Positions 1 through 8,807 are shown, counted from the first letter of the stretch. The stretch is DNA of 64,000 nucleotides from Affinirhizobium lemnae (GCF_022968395.1 NZ_JALJQZ010000020.1:16957-80956), one strand, 5' to 3'. Numbers and translations are program-made. Notes: a model not told the origin generated them from the letters alone.

Positions 1-1169
1 GCCAGCTTGAAACAGAAATCATCGGGACAGATCGCGGCGATGAAATTGGAGCAATGGCTCGCGCACTTGGGATCTTCCGGTCAAATGCCGTTGAAAAGCG
101 ACGGTTTGAGGCAGAGGCCGTAGAGAATCGCAAACTTGCCGAGGCCGAAAGGCAGGCTGCGGATCGAGATCGCGAAGCTGCAGCGCGCGACATTCGTCAC
201 GCTATCGATGCTCTGGCATCCGGGCTGACTAGCGTATCGCGAGGAGAGTTGAATTGCTTTGTCGAAACACCCTTTGCTGGGAATCTCGACGAGATACGCC
301 TGACATTTAATGCGGCGGTTGCCGATATGCGCAACACATTGGCGCGCGTGCAGGAAACCGCGTTTTCGGTGAATGAGAAGTCTCGAATTCTGAGTTCCGG
401 CGCACATGATAGCGCCAAGCAAACGGAACAACAGGCCTCGTCTTTGGAAGAAACTGCGGCGACCATCGATGAGATGACGCAGAACGTCACCAGGTCATCG
501 GATCTTGCGCTTCAGACCGATAGAATGGCGACGGAAATATTGGCTGACGTTAGGACGTCAGGCGAGGTGGTGGCGCAAGCTGTTCACTCCATGGAACGGA
601 TATCGGAAGCCTCGAAAAAAATCACGCAGATTATCGATCTGATCGACGCTATCGCGTTTCAGACGAACCTCCTCGCTCTCAACGCAGGTGTTGAAGCTGC
701 CCGTGCGGGCGAGGCCGGCAAAGGCTTTGCTGTTGTCGCCCAGGAAGTTCGGGAACTGGCCCAACGTTCTGCCACGGCAGCGAAAGAAATCAGCCAATTG
801 GTGGGCTATGCCGAACAAGAGGTCGCAGGAGGTGTAAAGTCCGTGGATCAAACCAGGAATTTCATTCACAGGATGAACGGCCGCATTATGGAGATCAGTC
901 GCAGCGTATCCGAGATCGCCAGCGCCAGCCGCGATCAGGCAACTGGTCTACAGCAAGTCAACGCCGCCGTCGGCTCCATGGACCAGCTCACTCAAAGAAA
1001 TGCGGCAAATGCGCAGGAAATACATTCGGCAAGTATCGCCCTCGAACGCGATGTTTACGAACTCTCAACAATGTTGGCACGATTTCAGCTTGGCGTGGAT
1101 CAGTCTGTAGCCGAAGGGTCAGCACATACATCCCCCTCCTATTCAAGGCTATATAGCTCGTACCACTAA
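1..1169 (+). CDS. Methyl-accepting chemotaxis protein, 5'-truncated by the window edge
   Basis: Cytoplasmic part of a chemoreceptor that signals to CheA/CheW. The reading frame is open from base 3, so the ATG at base 54 is internal and the true start lies before the window. The first visible residues (TDRGDEIGAMARALGIFR) are the typical end of a HAMP domain. An alpha-helical linker and a full MCP signalling domain follow. The highly conserved hairpin tip is seen around bases 640-800 (AFQTNLLALNAGVEAARAGE, then GKGFAVVAQEVRELAQRSA), with glutamine- and glutamate-rich stretches on both sides as expected for methylation helices. The ligand-binding and membrane parts are outside the window, so the stimulus is unknown. 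There is no obvious CheB/CheR-binding pentapeptide at the C-terminus (ends YSSYH). Family assignment is secure. Confidence 0.93.
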   Translation, partial: QLETEIIGTDRGDEIGAMARALGIFRSNAVEKRRFEAEAVENRKLAEAERQAADRDREAAARDIRHAIDALASGLTSVSRGELNCFVETPFAGNLDEIRLTFNAAVADMRNTLARVQETAFSVNEKSRILSSGAHDSAKQTEQQASSLEETAATIDEMTQNVTRSSDLALQTDRMATEILADVRTSGEVVAQAVHSMERISEASKKITQIIDLIDAIAFQTNLLALNAGVEAARAGEAGKGFAVVAQEVRELAQRSATAAKEISQLVGYAEQEVAGGVKSVDQTRNFIHRMNGRIMEISRSVSEIASASRDQATGLQQVNAAVGSMDQLTQRNAANAQEIHSASIALERDVYELSTMLARFQLGVDQSVAEGSAHTSPSYSRLYSSYH

Positions 1170-1347
1170 TTTTGCATCACCTCGTGAGTTGCCCTGCTCT
1201 GCCCTTTACGGTCGCGGTTGATGCCGTGACCTATACGCCCGAAACCACCGAGACGCTTGATATCGAGAAGGATCAGTCCATCTGCCTCGGGCATTTTGGG
1301 GGACGTGTCAAGCGATCGGCCATCGCAGCACGTCCATCCTGCTCTAA

Positions 1348-2490
1348 TCACTGACCTGGCGCGATAGGTGGAGATGCGGCGGGTAGATTGGGGCTCTTCT
1401 GATAAACGTTGAAGAGCTTGGCAAAATCGACCAATCCTGAATTTCCGGCATAGATAATGTCCCCGTTGGCCATCTGGAACTGCTGCATCACTGCGAGGTT
1501 CGAAATGTCCTTCATGTCTGCGCGATAAATTACAGGCTTTGTGGTAACAGCTGTCGAGGTTGGGACCAGTTTTCTGCTGCTCGCAACAATTGGCGCGAAG
1601 GTAGTTTGATTACGCAACACATAGACCTGGCTCGCATCAGCACGATCATCCAATAGCCCTCCAGCCCGACCAATGGCTTGAGCAAGAGTCAGCTGTCCCG
1701 GTTCGAATTTGAATTCTCCTGTACTTTTGAAGGCACCCATCACCATAAAGCTTGGGGAACGATCTTGCACAAAGATCTGATCATCGGGCAGCAAATAGAC
1801 ATTCTGCCGATCCTCATTGATCACTCGAGCTAGAGTTACACTTGCCTTTTTTGATCCTCGCATCAGCGTCACGGTGGCATTCGCTGGCGAGGAAAGTGCG
1901 CCGCCTGCCATTGCAATGGCATCGGAGACGCGCTCGTTGCGAGCCGATAGCGGGAAGCGGCCGGGCGAGTGTACGCTTCCGCCCACGGTAAAACCGTTCC
2001 CTGGACGATCCACCACTGTCACGACGGCTTGGGGATTGACGGCTGTTCCCTTCAAGCCCCCAACGATACGGCTCTGTAGTGCTTCCGCAGATGAATCCAG
2101 AACACGTTGCTTGCCAACGAAAGGTAGAACCACATTGCCCGAGGAATCAACGGTGAAGCGACCGAGGGGTAAGGTTTTTGAGTTAGCAGACGAAAAAAGA
2201 CCCTCTTCACCCGTGTCAAAAATTGTGACCTCGATCACGTCTCCGCGCTGGAGTCGGATGTCGTTGCCTCCATTGGTCCGAAAAACGGAAAGGCCGGGTT
2301 CGTTTGGATCGTAGCTTGGCTGCACACTGGCAATTGACGACAGGTTAGCCTGCGATAACCTTACGACCGGAATGTCTTTCCCCGTAACAGGGTCTTTTGC
2401 GTCATAAAAACTCCCGGGAGACGGCCCATCCGAAGGTCTTGCACAAGCAACCAATAACAAAGAAATTAAGATTGCCCAGATCTTCTGCAT
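1348..2490 (-). CDS. Wza-like polysaccharide export lipoprotein
   Basis: Predicted outer-membrane lipoprotein that forms the export pore for capsular or exopolysaccharide (Poly_export plus SLBB family). The start is placed at base 2490 because it gives a compact lipoprotein signal peptide (MQKIWAILISLLLVAC, lipobox LLVAC with Cys16) and has an upstream purine-rich GCGGGA; the frame stays open upstream to 2589, but that would bury the signal peptide. After the lipid anchor comes a Poly_export-type segment (about residues 75-165, RGDVIEVTIFDTGEEG then VDSSGNVVLPFVG), followed by two SLBB-like repeats (about 170-250 and 255-345). The 380 residues are normal for the family. No glycosyltransferase, Wzc kinase, polymerase or flippase lies within reach, so it is an orphan here; its polymer cannot be inferred. 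Confidence 0.85.
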   Translation of the reverse strand: MQKIWAILISLLLVACARPSDGPSPGSFYDAKDPVTGKDIPVVRLSQANLSSIASVQPSYDPNEPGLSVFRTNGGNDIRLQRGDVIEVTIFDTGEEGLFSSANSKTLPLGRFTVDSSGNVVLPFVGKQRVLDSSAEALQSRIVGGLKGTAVNPQAVVTVVDRPGNGFTVGGSVHSPGRFPLSARNERVSDAIAMAGGALSSPANATVTLMRGSKKASVTLARVINEDRQNVYLLPDDQIFVQDRSPSFMVMGAFKSTGEFKFEPGQLTLAQAIGRAGGLLDDRADASQVYVLRNQTTFAPIVASSRKLVPTSTAVTTKPVIYRADMKDISNLAVMQQFQMANGDIIYAGNSGLVDFAKLFNVYQKSPNLPAASPPIAPGQ

Positions 2491-3001
2491 GTGATTCCCG
2501 CAAAGCATGTTGATTCGCAGAAACCTAGCATTGAGAGTCAATGAGACAATATCACTTTCCCCAGCGCATTTCGTTTTTGCTGGAAACACATGACCTTGTG
2601 GCCAAACTGCAACGTAAAGTGCGTCATTATGTAAGCGGCGCTTTATTACGGTTGTTCTATTTAAACATGTATTCGTCAGGTCTAAAAAATGCGTTTATCC
2701 GGAGGCTGAAAAATCTTCCTCTGATTGCTATCGGTGCAGCGCCAACATCGGCAGCAATTGCCACTGAAGTGAGGTCTAGCACATCCCCTACATGATGATG
2801 CCGCACCCCAGGGCGAGAGACCATCCGCCTTGGTTTGTCGTAGACCTTCAGTACAACAACGATGAGATATCTCGTTGGATTGGACGGCAGATTCAAGAAC
2901 ACACACATCTGAGTTATGGACCGTGGTTGGTATGTGATGTGGCGCGGGAGCGCGAATAAGCAGCCGTTGATGATCGCGGAGCGACTAAAGAGATGGCCGC
3001 A
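2491..3001. other. Gene-poor intergenic stretch with no supported gene
   Basis: About 500 bases, AT-richer than its surroundings, between the export lipoprotein start and the transposase-like relic. The open frames here (60-84 codons on both strands) lack convincing ribosome-binding sites and recognisable domains. The part next to base 2490 must carry the export-gene promoter, but I could not pick a convincing -35/-10 pair. Nothing else supported. Confidence 0.5.
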
Positions 3002-3118
3002 CCGTCTGCCTTACGAAGTTGGCGTTTGAAGCTCGCCAAGCGGCTGGGTTCCAAGCGCGCTCGCGTGGCCGGCCGTCCGCAAGCTGGCGGACCTGTTGCT
3101 AGCGCTTCCGAGATGGGT
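3002..3118 (+). pseudogene. Possible IS110-family transposase C-terminal relic, frameshifted
   Basis: In one frame bases 3005-3070 translate to SALRSWRLKLAKRLGSKRAR followed by VA. This resembles the conserved C-terminal stretch of IS110-family transposases, where a SALRAWG-like motif is followed by a basic LAKRxGxKRAxVAVARKLA segment. The match continues only after a +1 shift near base 3071, where the next frame reads AVRKLADLLLA. There is no start codon, no catalytic DEDD region and no flanking repeat, so only a decayed fragment would remain. The alternative is chance similarity of a short basic peptide; this rests on remembered family motifs, not an alignment. Confidence 0.4.
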
Positions 3119-3187
3119 CTCCATTTCCATGGCAAGAAGCACGTCGTCTTCTAAAATTAGAATAGCGAGAGATCATGGGGGGCGCAG

Positions 3188-3316
3188 ATGCTGTTTACGC
3201 TTGTTTTATCCATAGCACTGACGTTGACGAAATCTTCGATCCGCTGGCTCGCTTCTATGCAAGTTAAAGTCTGGTTGGTGAGATTCCTGGGTTATATTTG
3301 GAAAATCTTAAGATAG
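3188..3316 (+). CDS. Tentative 42-residue hydrophobic small protein
   Basis: An ATG at base 3188, preceded by a G-rich GGGGGGCGC stretch, opens a 42-codon frame ending at TAG 3314-3316. The product starts MLFTLVLSIALTLTK, a short hydrophobic stretch like a signal or single membrane segment, then a basic tail ending WKILR. I recognise no family. It sits between the transposase-like relic and the PilZ gene. It may be a chance frame in gene-poor DNA; the hydrophobic N-terminus and G-rich upstream site are the only support. Confidence 0.22.
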   Translation: MLFTLVLSIALTLTKSSIRWLASMQVKVWLVRFLGYIWKILR

Positions 3317-3376
3317 TAACGGCTAATTAAAGGATAGGTGCACAGTCGCGTGACCAGCAATTGACAGGTGATATGC

Positions 3377-3622
3377 ATGACACAAACCCCAACACCCGCA
3401 CCGAGGCGGCGTATGTTGAAGAGCGTGCGGTTGGTCTTCAACAATGGACATAGCGTCGTGAATGGCGTTCTCCGTGACATTTCCGATACCGGCGCTCGCG
3501 TGTCGGTAGAGAATGGATTGTCGTTACCTGATGAAGTCAAGCTCGTTTTGGACGATGGAGGTAGCCATCAATGCATTATAGTAAGACGAGAGTTGAAAGA
3601 GTTGGGTCTGCGGTTCACTTAG
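3377..3622 (+). CDS. Stand-alone PilZ-domain protein (predicted c-di-GMP binder)
   Basis: Small 81-residue cytoplasmic protein made of a single PilZ domain, predicted to bind cyclic di-GMP and act as an adaptor in surface or exopolysaccharide control. The two hallmark motifs are present: an arginine cluster near the N-terminus (PRRRMLKSVRL) and the DxSxxG-type motif (DISDTGARVSVE) about 25 residues later. The frame opens at a GTG at 3368, but the ATG at 3377 is preferred because AGGTG lies six bases upstream. There is no partner domain. An upstream export lipoprotein raises a possible link to polysaccharide secretion, but the genes are divergently oriented and nearly 900 bases apart, so that is only suggestive. 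Confidence 0.82.
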   Translation: MTQTPTPAPRRRMLKSVRLVFNNGHSVVNGVLRDISDTGARVSVENGLSLPDEVKLVLDDGGSHQCIIVRRELKELGLRFT

Positions 3623-3703
3623 GATGCAAGCGGCAAAATTCATCAGCGGGCCATTTCCCCGACTGCGTCGCAATCCGCAAATTTCCAAGTTGAGCCGCCT
3701 GTC

Positions 3704-4465
3704 CTAGCCCGACGTTGATGAAATGGGATTTTGTTCTTCGGTCAGGCACTTGGCAATACGGCTTCGTCCGACATCAATAACGTGGCGCATTGCGGCAACT
3801 GCTTTTTCCGGATCGCGCGATGCAATTGCGTGGGCAATGCGTAGATGATTGTCGGCGATCACATCAATCATTTCCGGAGATTCCGCAGGTGATGAGAGTC
3901 TGAAGGATATTGCCAGTGCCGCTTCGATCAGTGCAGTCGCTGAACGCATGAAGGGATTTCCTGACATCCGGGCAATGGCAATATGAAAATCCAGATCAAC
4001 CTTGGCTATAGATTCTGGTGTATGGGAGAGATTATCGAATTTTGCTGCGATGGCGTAAAGGGCAACGATATCGTCACTCGTGGCGCGTAGCGCAGCCGCA
4101 GCTGCAGCGGCAGGTTCTAGCGCCAAGCGAATCTCGGCAAGGTAATCCGTAAATGTCTGATCGATTCCCGCGTCGAAACGCCAACCCAATACATCTGGAT
4201 CGAAGAAATTCCATTTGTCGCTCGGCAAGACGCGAGTTCCCACCTTCGCCTTTGGTTCGATCAGTCCTTTTGCCGCAAGGGTTTTCATTGCTTCACGAAG
4301 AACAGTTCGGGACACGTTGAACCGCTGTGTCAATTCGTTGTCGCCTGGCAGGATCGTCCCAACCTTTATGTAACCCGATACGATTGAGCTCCCTAGTTCA
4401 GCCACAACATGCGCGTGGCTGCTGTTCCGCTTCTTGCCCGTGATTGCTGATTCCAGAAGGCCCAC
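3704..4465 (-). CDS. GntR-family (FadR subfamily) transcriptional regulator
   Basis: DNA-binding regulator with an N-terminal winged helix (about residues 15-85, including GDNELTQRFNVSRTVLREAM and the wing KAKVGTRVL) and a C-terminal FCD ligand domain. The FCD metal-type residues are visible as D-x3-H (VDLDFHIAIA) and later histidines (DNHLRIAHA, MRHVIDVGR). Translation probably starts at a GTG (base 4465) preceded by GGGAGAG. The gene is divergent from the gguC-chvE operon across a 461-base gap that contains a 10-bp inverted repeat, so it is the best candidate local regulator of that operon, with a sugar acid such as arabonate, galactonate or a 2-keto-3-deoxy derivative as effector. That pairing is inferred from position. 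The LysR regulator GbpR known upstream of chvE in Agrobacterium is not seen here. Confidence 0.88.
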   Translation of the reverse strand: MGLLESAITGKKRNSSHAHVVAELGSSIVSGYIKVGTILPGDNELTQRFNVSRTVLREAMKTLAAKGLIEPKAKVGTRVLPSDKWNFFDPDVLGWRFDAGIDQTFTDYLAEIRLALEPAAAAAAALRATSDDIVALYAIAAKFDNLSHTPESIAKVDLDFHIAIARMSGNPFMRSATALIEAALAISFRLSSPAESPEMIDVIADNHLRIAHAIASRDPEKAVAAMRHVIDVGRSRIAKCLTEEQNPISSTSG

Positions 4466-4926
4466 AACTCTCTCCCTGACTTTTACTTGCGACTTCCGAA
4501 GCCGATTATCCCTGCGAATCGTACGCCGCTTCGCGACTTAATTACGAACCATCTGTTTTCCAAAACCAAAAGCGTTGTAAGATGCGTTATCTCTACTTTA
4601 TGACGAACACTTCCGGGCTCCTCAAGTCAGGCTTCGTTAAACTAAATGTCGAAATTTTGCCAATCTATGAAGAGCATATAATCATACTTTTGAAAAGCCA
4701 ATTCAATGTTTCCTGGCTAAGAGGTGCTTTCAAGTTCAATTTAAATCGATATAAATCTTGCAAATCGATTTAATCTTTGACGATTGGTGCCAGTCTAAGA
4801 TGAAGTATCCCAAAAATCCGATCGCTTGACAAAGCCCGGCGTCTGCTAATAGTCATATTTTTGATGGCGCGCACGCCCAGGGAGCCGCTACGAGGGACTC
4901 GTAGCTTCACGAACGGAAAGTTATGG
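4466..4926. other. Divergent promoter region between gntR and the gguC operon
   Basis: A 461-base AT-rich gap between two divergent genes. It holds an inverted repeat (listed separately) and a possible plus-strand promoter: TTGACA at 4826-4831 with only a weak -10 (AATAGT at 4848-4853). A 63-codon frame at 4582-4773 has no good ribosome-binding site or recognisable domain and is not accepted. Confidence 0.55.
4741..4773. promoter_or_regulatory. Candidate operator: 10-bp inverted repeat upstream of gguC
   Basis: TTAAATCGAT (4741-4750) is exactly mirrored by ATCGATTTAA (4764-4773) across 13 bases. The core AAATCGAT also occurs as a direct repeat (4743-4750 and 4762-4769), about two helical turns apart. 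It lies about 55 bases upstream of the TTGACA box. The position between gntR and the operon suggests a dimeric regulator site. No binding data. Confidence 0.45.
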
Positions 4927-5916
4927 ATGTTGAGACTACTGCAGGTTTCGGTCAATGGGCAGGCGCGTGTTGTTGCCTGGAATGGTGAAGACGACGCGCG
5001 GATCGTGGAAGGTGTAGCTTCCGTATATGATCTTGCCCAGCGCGCCATTGGCGCTGACTGCACGTTTGCCGAACAACTTTCGCAGGCCACTCTGGGTGAG
5101 GTTGTGGACCTTGATGCTGCCGCGCGCGAGAAGCGTTTGCTGCTGCCAGTGTCGAATCCGGATCCTGCACACTTCGTCGTCGCTGGCACTGGATTGACGC
5201 ATCTGGGTTCCGCCGATGGCCGTGACAAGATGCATAAGGCGGCACAGTCGGCTGAAAAGCCAACGGATTCCATGCGCATGTTCCTCATGGGTGTCGAGGG
5301 CGGCAAGCCTAAGGCTGGCGAGGCCGGCGTGCAGCCTGAATGGTTCTACAAGGGTGATGGTTCGCAATTGAAGGCAACGGGCGAGGATCTTGTATCTCCA
5401 GCCTTTGCTCTCGACGGTGGCGAAGAGCCGGAGCTTGCTGGTATCTATCTGATTGGTGCGGATGGCACACCTTTTCGTCTCGGCTTCTGTCTCGCGAACG
5501 AGTTTTCCGACCATGTGACCGAGAAGGGCAATTATCTTTGGCTGGCGCATTCCAAGCTCCGCGAGGCGGCGCTCGGTCCCGAACTGCTGGTCGGTGATCT
5601 GCCGGATCATGTCGAAGGGACCTCGAAAGTCATTCGCGGGACTGACGTGATCTTCGAAAAACCTTTCCTCTCCGGCGAAGCCAATATGTCGCATACGATC
5701 GCGAACCTGGAGCATCATAACTTCAAGTACGATCTGTTCCGTCGTCCGGGCGACCTGCATGTCCATTTCTTCGGGACGGCAACCTTGTCGTTCTCGGAAG
5801 GCATCAAGACAGAGCCGGGTGACGTGTTCGAGATTGAAGCGGCACCGTTCAAGCTTCCGTTGCGCAATGCTCTGGCAGTTGCGAACGAGCGTCCTGTTTC
5901 TGTTCGCAAGCTTTGA
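4927..5916 (+). CDS. gguC: GguC/AraD1-type fumarylacetoacetase-family protein (predicted 2-keto-3-deoxy-L-arabonate dehydratase)
   Basis: A 329-residue cytoplasmic protein of the fumarylacetoacetate hydrolase superfamily, closest to GguC of Agrobacterium and the AraD1 family proposed to dehydrate 2-keto-3-deoxy-L-arabonate (and possibly the galactonate analogue) toward alpha-ketoglutarate semialdehyde. The start at 4927 follows GGAAAG at a good distance; an in-frame ATG at 4861 is less likely. The FAH core occupies roughly residues 90-325, with conserved stretches such as FVVAGTGLTHLGSADGRDKM, GFCLANEFSDHVTE, and FFGTATLSF near the C-terminus. It is the first gene of an operon with a sugar dehydrogenase and an IlvD/Edd dehydratase, which fits a non-phosphorylating pentose/hexose pathway. 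The enzymatic role is known only by family and context. Confidence 0.82.
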   Translation: MLRLLQVSVNGQARVVAWNGEDDARIVEGVASVYDLAQRAIGADCTFAEQLSQATLGEVVDLDAAAREKRLLLPVSNPDPAHFVVAGTGLTHLGSADGRDKMHKAAQSAEKPTDSMRMFLMGVEGGKPKAGEAGVQPEWFYKGDGSQLKATGEDLVSPAFALDGGEEPELAGIYLIGADGTPFRLGFCLANEFSDHVTEKGNYLWLAHSKLREAALGPELLVGDLPDHVEGTSKVIRGTDVIFEKPFLSGEANMSHTIANLEHHNFKYDLFRRPGDLHVHFFGTATLSFSEGIKTEPGDVFEIEAAPFKLPLRNALAVANERPVSVRKL

Positions 5917-5920
5917 GGTG

Positions 5921-6853
5921 ATGCCTGTGCCGAATATTCGTCTTGCCATTGTCGGGCTCGGGAAAATCGCACGCGATCAGCATCTTGGTGCTATTGCGGC
6001 GACGGATGGCATTGATCTGGTAGCCGTTGCCAGCCGCAATGCATCTCTTGAAAATATCCACTGTTTCTCCGACATCGATGCCCTTCTGGCCTCTGATGTC
6101 GAGGTTGATGCGGTTTCGCTCTGTACACCTCCGCAGGGACGGTTTGAGCAGGCACGCGCGGCGCTGATGGCTGGAAAGCACGTGATGCTTGAAAAGCCGC
6201 CGGGCGCTACGATTGCGGAGGTTTTTGCACTGGAAGCTTTGGCGCGCAAACAGGGTGTCAGTCTTTTCGCGACCTGGCATTCTCGCGAGGCAGCCGCGGT
6301 TGAGCCTGCGCGCCGTCTTCTGGCCGAGCGCCGCATCCAGTCTGTCGAAGTCGAATGGAAGGAAGATGTTCGCCACTGGCATCCGGGGCAAGCCTGGATC
6401 TGGGAGCCAGGCGGACTTGGTGTCTTCGATCCTGGCATCAATGCCCTGTCGATCGTTACCCGTATCATGCCCGAGAGCTTCCATCTCATCTCTTCGGAGC
6501 TTTCATTCCCGGCAAACCGGGCAGCACCTATCGCTGCTGATCTGGAATTTCAGACGGCCAGCGGTACACCCATCAAGGCAGCCTTCGATTGGCGCCAGAC
6601 GGGACCGCAGACCTGGGATATTCGCGTTTCCACACAGGAAGGCGATGTGGTTCTCACACACGGTGGCAGCCGCCTTACCGTCAATGGCGAGGCGCAGATC
6701 GTTGAGGAGGATCGCGAATACCGCAGCCTCTATAAGCATTTCGTTGACCTTGTCTCATCGAAGCGGTCGGACACAGACTTCTCCCCGCTGGTACATGTCG
6801 CAGATGCCTTTATGCTTGGCCGTCGCAATGTCGTTGAGTCTTTCGAAGATTGA
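5921..6853 (+). CDS. Gfo/Idh/MocA-family sugar 1-dehydrogenase (L-arabinose/D-galactose type)
   Basis: NAD(P)-dependent oxidoreductase of 310 residues predicted to oxidise L-arabinose and/or D-galactose to the lactone, the first step of the oxidative pathway. The Rossmann motif is at the N-terminus (LAIVGLGKIARDQH), the family EKPPG motif follows at about residue 90, and a WHSREAA segment lies in the position typical of the Azospirillum-type L-arabinose dehydrogenase. The start is the ATG four bases after the gguC stop, with GAGGTG overlapping that stop, so translation is probably coupled. A lactonase is not encoded next to it; lactone may open spontaneously or through an enzyme elsewhere. 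Whether arabinose or galactose is preferred cannot be told from sequence alone. Confidence 0.78.
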   Translation: MPVPNIRLAIVGLGKIARDQHLGAIAATDGIDLVAVASRNASLENIHCFSDIDALLASDVEVDAVSLCTPPQGRFEQARAALMAGKHVMLEKPPGATIAEVFALEALARKQGVSLFATWHSREAAAVEPARRLLAERRIQSVEVEWKEDVRHWHPGQAWIWEPGGLGVFDPGINALSIVTRIMPESFHLISSELSFPANRAAPIAADLEFQTASGTPIKAAFDWRQTGPQTWDIRVSTQEGDVVLTHGGSRLTVNGEAQIVEEDREYRSLYKHFVDLVSSKRSDTDFSPLVHVADAFMLGRRNVVESFED

Positions 6854-6894
6854 TTTGCGCCGTCTGAACCTATTCCTCTCGTGAGAAGAAGATC

Positions 6895-8718
6895 ATGAGC
6901 AACGACAATTTGCCCACCAAAACTGCAACCGGTCCGAACGGAAAGCTCCGCTCGCGTGCATGGTTCGACAATCCTGCCAACGCCGACATGACGGCGCTCT
7001 ATCTCGAGCGCTATATGAATTTCGGTCTCAGCCAGGCTGAGCTCCAGTCCGATCGCCCGATTATCGGCATCGCCCAGACCGGTTCGGACCTTTCGCCTTG
7101 CAACCGTCATCACCTCGAATTGGCAAACCGCCTGCGCGAAGGGATCCGGGAAGCGGGTGGTATTGCCATCGAGTTTCCGGTGCATCCCATCCAGGAAACG
7201 GGCAAGCGTCCGACAGCGGGTCTGGACCGTAACCTCGCCTATCTCGGTCTCGTCGAAGTCCTGTACGGTTACCCGCTGGACGGCGTGGTTCTGACTATCG
7301 GCTGTGACAAGACGACGCCTGCCTGTCTGATGGCTGCGGCCACCGTCAACATTCCGGCTATCGCTCTTTCTGTCGGTCCGATGCTGAACGGTTGGTTCCG
7401 TGGCGAACGTACCGGTTCCGGAACCATCGTCTGGAAAGCACGCGAACTGCTGGCCAAGGGCGAGATCGATTATGCCGGTTTCGTCAAGCTGGTTGCATCG
7501 TCCGCTCCTTCGACCGGTTACTGCAACACCATGGGCACCGCGACGACCATGAACTCGCTGGCGGAAGCTCTCGGCATGCAGCTTCCGGGCTCTGCCGCCA
7601 TTCCGGCTCCCTACCGTGACCGTCAGGAAATTTCCTATCTTACCGGCCTGCGTATCGTTGAGATGGTGAAGGAAGACCTGAAGCCGTCGGACATCATGAC
7701 GAAGGAAGCATTCGTCAACGCGATCCGCGTCAACTCGGCGATCGGTGGTTCTACAAATGCACCGATCCATCTCAATGGTCTGGCGCGTCACCTTGGCGTC
7801 GAATTGACGGTTGATGACTGGCAAAGGTACGGCGAAGAAATTCCGCTTCTCGTCAATCTGCAGCCTGCTGGCGAATATCTCGGCGAAGATTACTATCATG
7901 CGGGCGGGGTACCGGCCGTCGTCAATCAGTTGATGCAGCAGGGCCTGATCCACGAAGATGCCATGACGGTAAACGGCAAGACCATCGGCGAAAACTGCCG
8001 TGGCGCCGTGATCGAAGACGAGAAGGTCATCCGTCCTTACGATCAGCCATTGAAGGAGCGGGCAGGCTTCCGCGTCCTGCGTGGCAACCTCTTCTCGTCC
8101 GCAATCATGAAGACGAGCGTGATCTCCAAGGAATTCCGCGATCGCTACCTTTCCAACGCCAACGATCCTGATGCTTTCGAGGGCAAGGCCGTGGTGTTCG
8201 ACGGACCGGAAGATTATCACCACCGCATCGATGACCCGGCGCTCGGTATCGATGAGAACACGGTTCTGTTCATGCGTGGTGCGGGTCCGATCGGTTATCC
8301 CGGTGCGGCCGAAGTCGTCAACATGCGCGCGCCAAGCTATTTGCTGAACAAGGGCGTTACATCCTTGCCGTGCATAGGCGACGGCCGCCAGTCCGGCACA
8401 TCGGGCAGCCCGTCCATCCTCAATGCATCGCCCGAAGCCGCCGCAGGCGGCGGTCTGGCGCTGCTGAAGACCGGTGACAAGGTCCGCATCGATGTGGGTC
8501 GTGGAACGGCAGACATTCTCATTTCCGCAGAAGAGCTTGCAGAACGCCGTCGCGAACTGGAAGCAAAGGGCGGATATCAATATCCGAAGCACCAGACACC
8601 GTGGCAGGAAATCCAGCGCGGCATCGTCGGGCAGATGGAGACCGGCGCCGTCCTGGAGCCGGCTGTGAAATATCAGCGCATTGCTCAGACGGAAGGTATT
8701 CCGCGCGACAATCACTGA
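6895..8718 (+). CDS. IlvD/Edd-family aldonic acid dehydratase (L-arabonate/D-galactonate type)
   Basis: Iron-sulfur, magnesium-dependent dehydratase of 607 residues that converts L-arabonate or a related aldonate to its 2-keto-3-deoxy acid. Three cysteines that would hold the cluster are present: Cys69 (SPCNRHH), Cys137 (TIGCDKT) and Cys210 (GYCNTMGTA). The length, these motifs and the sugar-operon context match the pentonate dehydratase branch (Rhizobium leguminosarum L-arabonate dehydratase, Caulobacter xylonate dehydratase) better than dihydroxyacid dehydratase of valine synthesis. The gene lies 41 bases after the dehydrogenase and 89 bases before chvE, separated from the latter by a strong hairpin. 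A long open frame on the opposite strand across this gene is a codon-bias shadow. Substrate preference is inferred. Confidence 0.85.
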   Translation: MSNDNLPTKTATGPNGKLRSRAWFDNPANADMTALYLERYMNFGLSQAELQSDRPIIGIAQTGSDLSPCNRHHLELANRLREGIREAGGIAIEFPVHPIQETGKRPTAGLDRNLAYLGLVEVLYGYPLDGVVLTIGCDKTTPACLMAAATVNIPAIALSVGPMLNGWFRGERTGSGTIVWKARELLAKGEIDYAGFVKLVASSAPSTGYCNTMGTATTMNSLAEALGMQLPGSAAIPAPYRDRQEISYLTGLRIVEMVKEDLKPSDIMTKEAFVNAIRVNSAIGGSTNAPIHLNGLARHLGVELTVDDWQRYGEEIPLLVNLQPAGEYLGEDYYHAGGVPAVVNQLMQQGLIHEDAMTVNGKTIGENCRGAVIEDEKVIRPYDQPLKERAGFRVLRGNLFSSAIMKTSVISKEFRDRYLSNANDPDAFEGKAVVFDGPEDYHHRIDDPALGIDENTVLFMRGAGPIGYPGAAEVVNMRAPSYLLNKGVTSLPCIGDGRQSGTSGSPSILNASPEAAAGGGLALLKTGDKVRIDVGRGTADILISAEELAERRRELEAKGGYQYPKHQTPWQEIQRGIVGQMETGAVLEPAVKYQRIAQTEGIPRDNH

Positions 8719-8732
8719 TAGAAAAGAAACGG

Positions 8733-8755
8733 CAGGAATCAGGCTCTGATTCCTG
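8733..8755 (+). promoter_or_regulatory. Strong stem-loop between the dehydratase gene and chvE
   Basis: CAGGAATCAG (8733-8742) pairs perfectly with CTGATTCCTG (8746-8755) around a 3-base loop, and the stem can be extended by G-U pairs. No T-run follows, so it is not a classical terminator. It begins 14 bases after the dehydratase stop and ends about 50 bases before chvE. It may be an RNA processing or stability element, a partial terminator, or an operator. Confidence 0.55.
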
Positions 8756-8807
8756 TTGCCAACAATGGCGAGCTCGATGGGTGGCTCGACCAAGGAGGAG
8801 AGCAAGA

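Noticed and set aside
1172..1354. 60-codon frame between the chemoreceptor and export genes
   Set aside because: No ribosome site or family resemblance, and it overlaps the end of the convergent export gene.
4582..4773. 63-codon frame in the gntR-gguC gap
   Set aside because: AT-rich, no ribosome site, and it covers the inverted repeat and promoter region.
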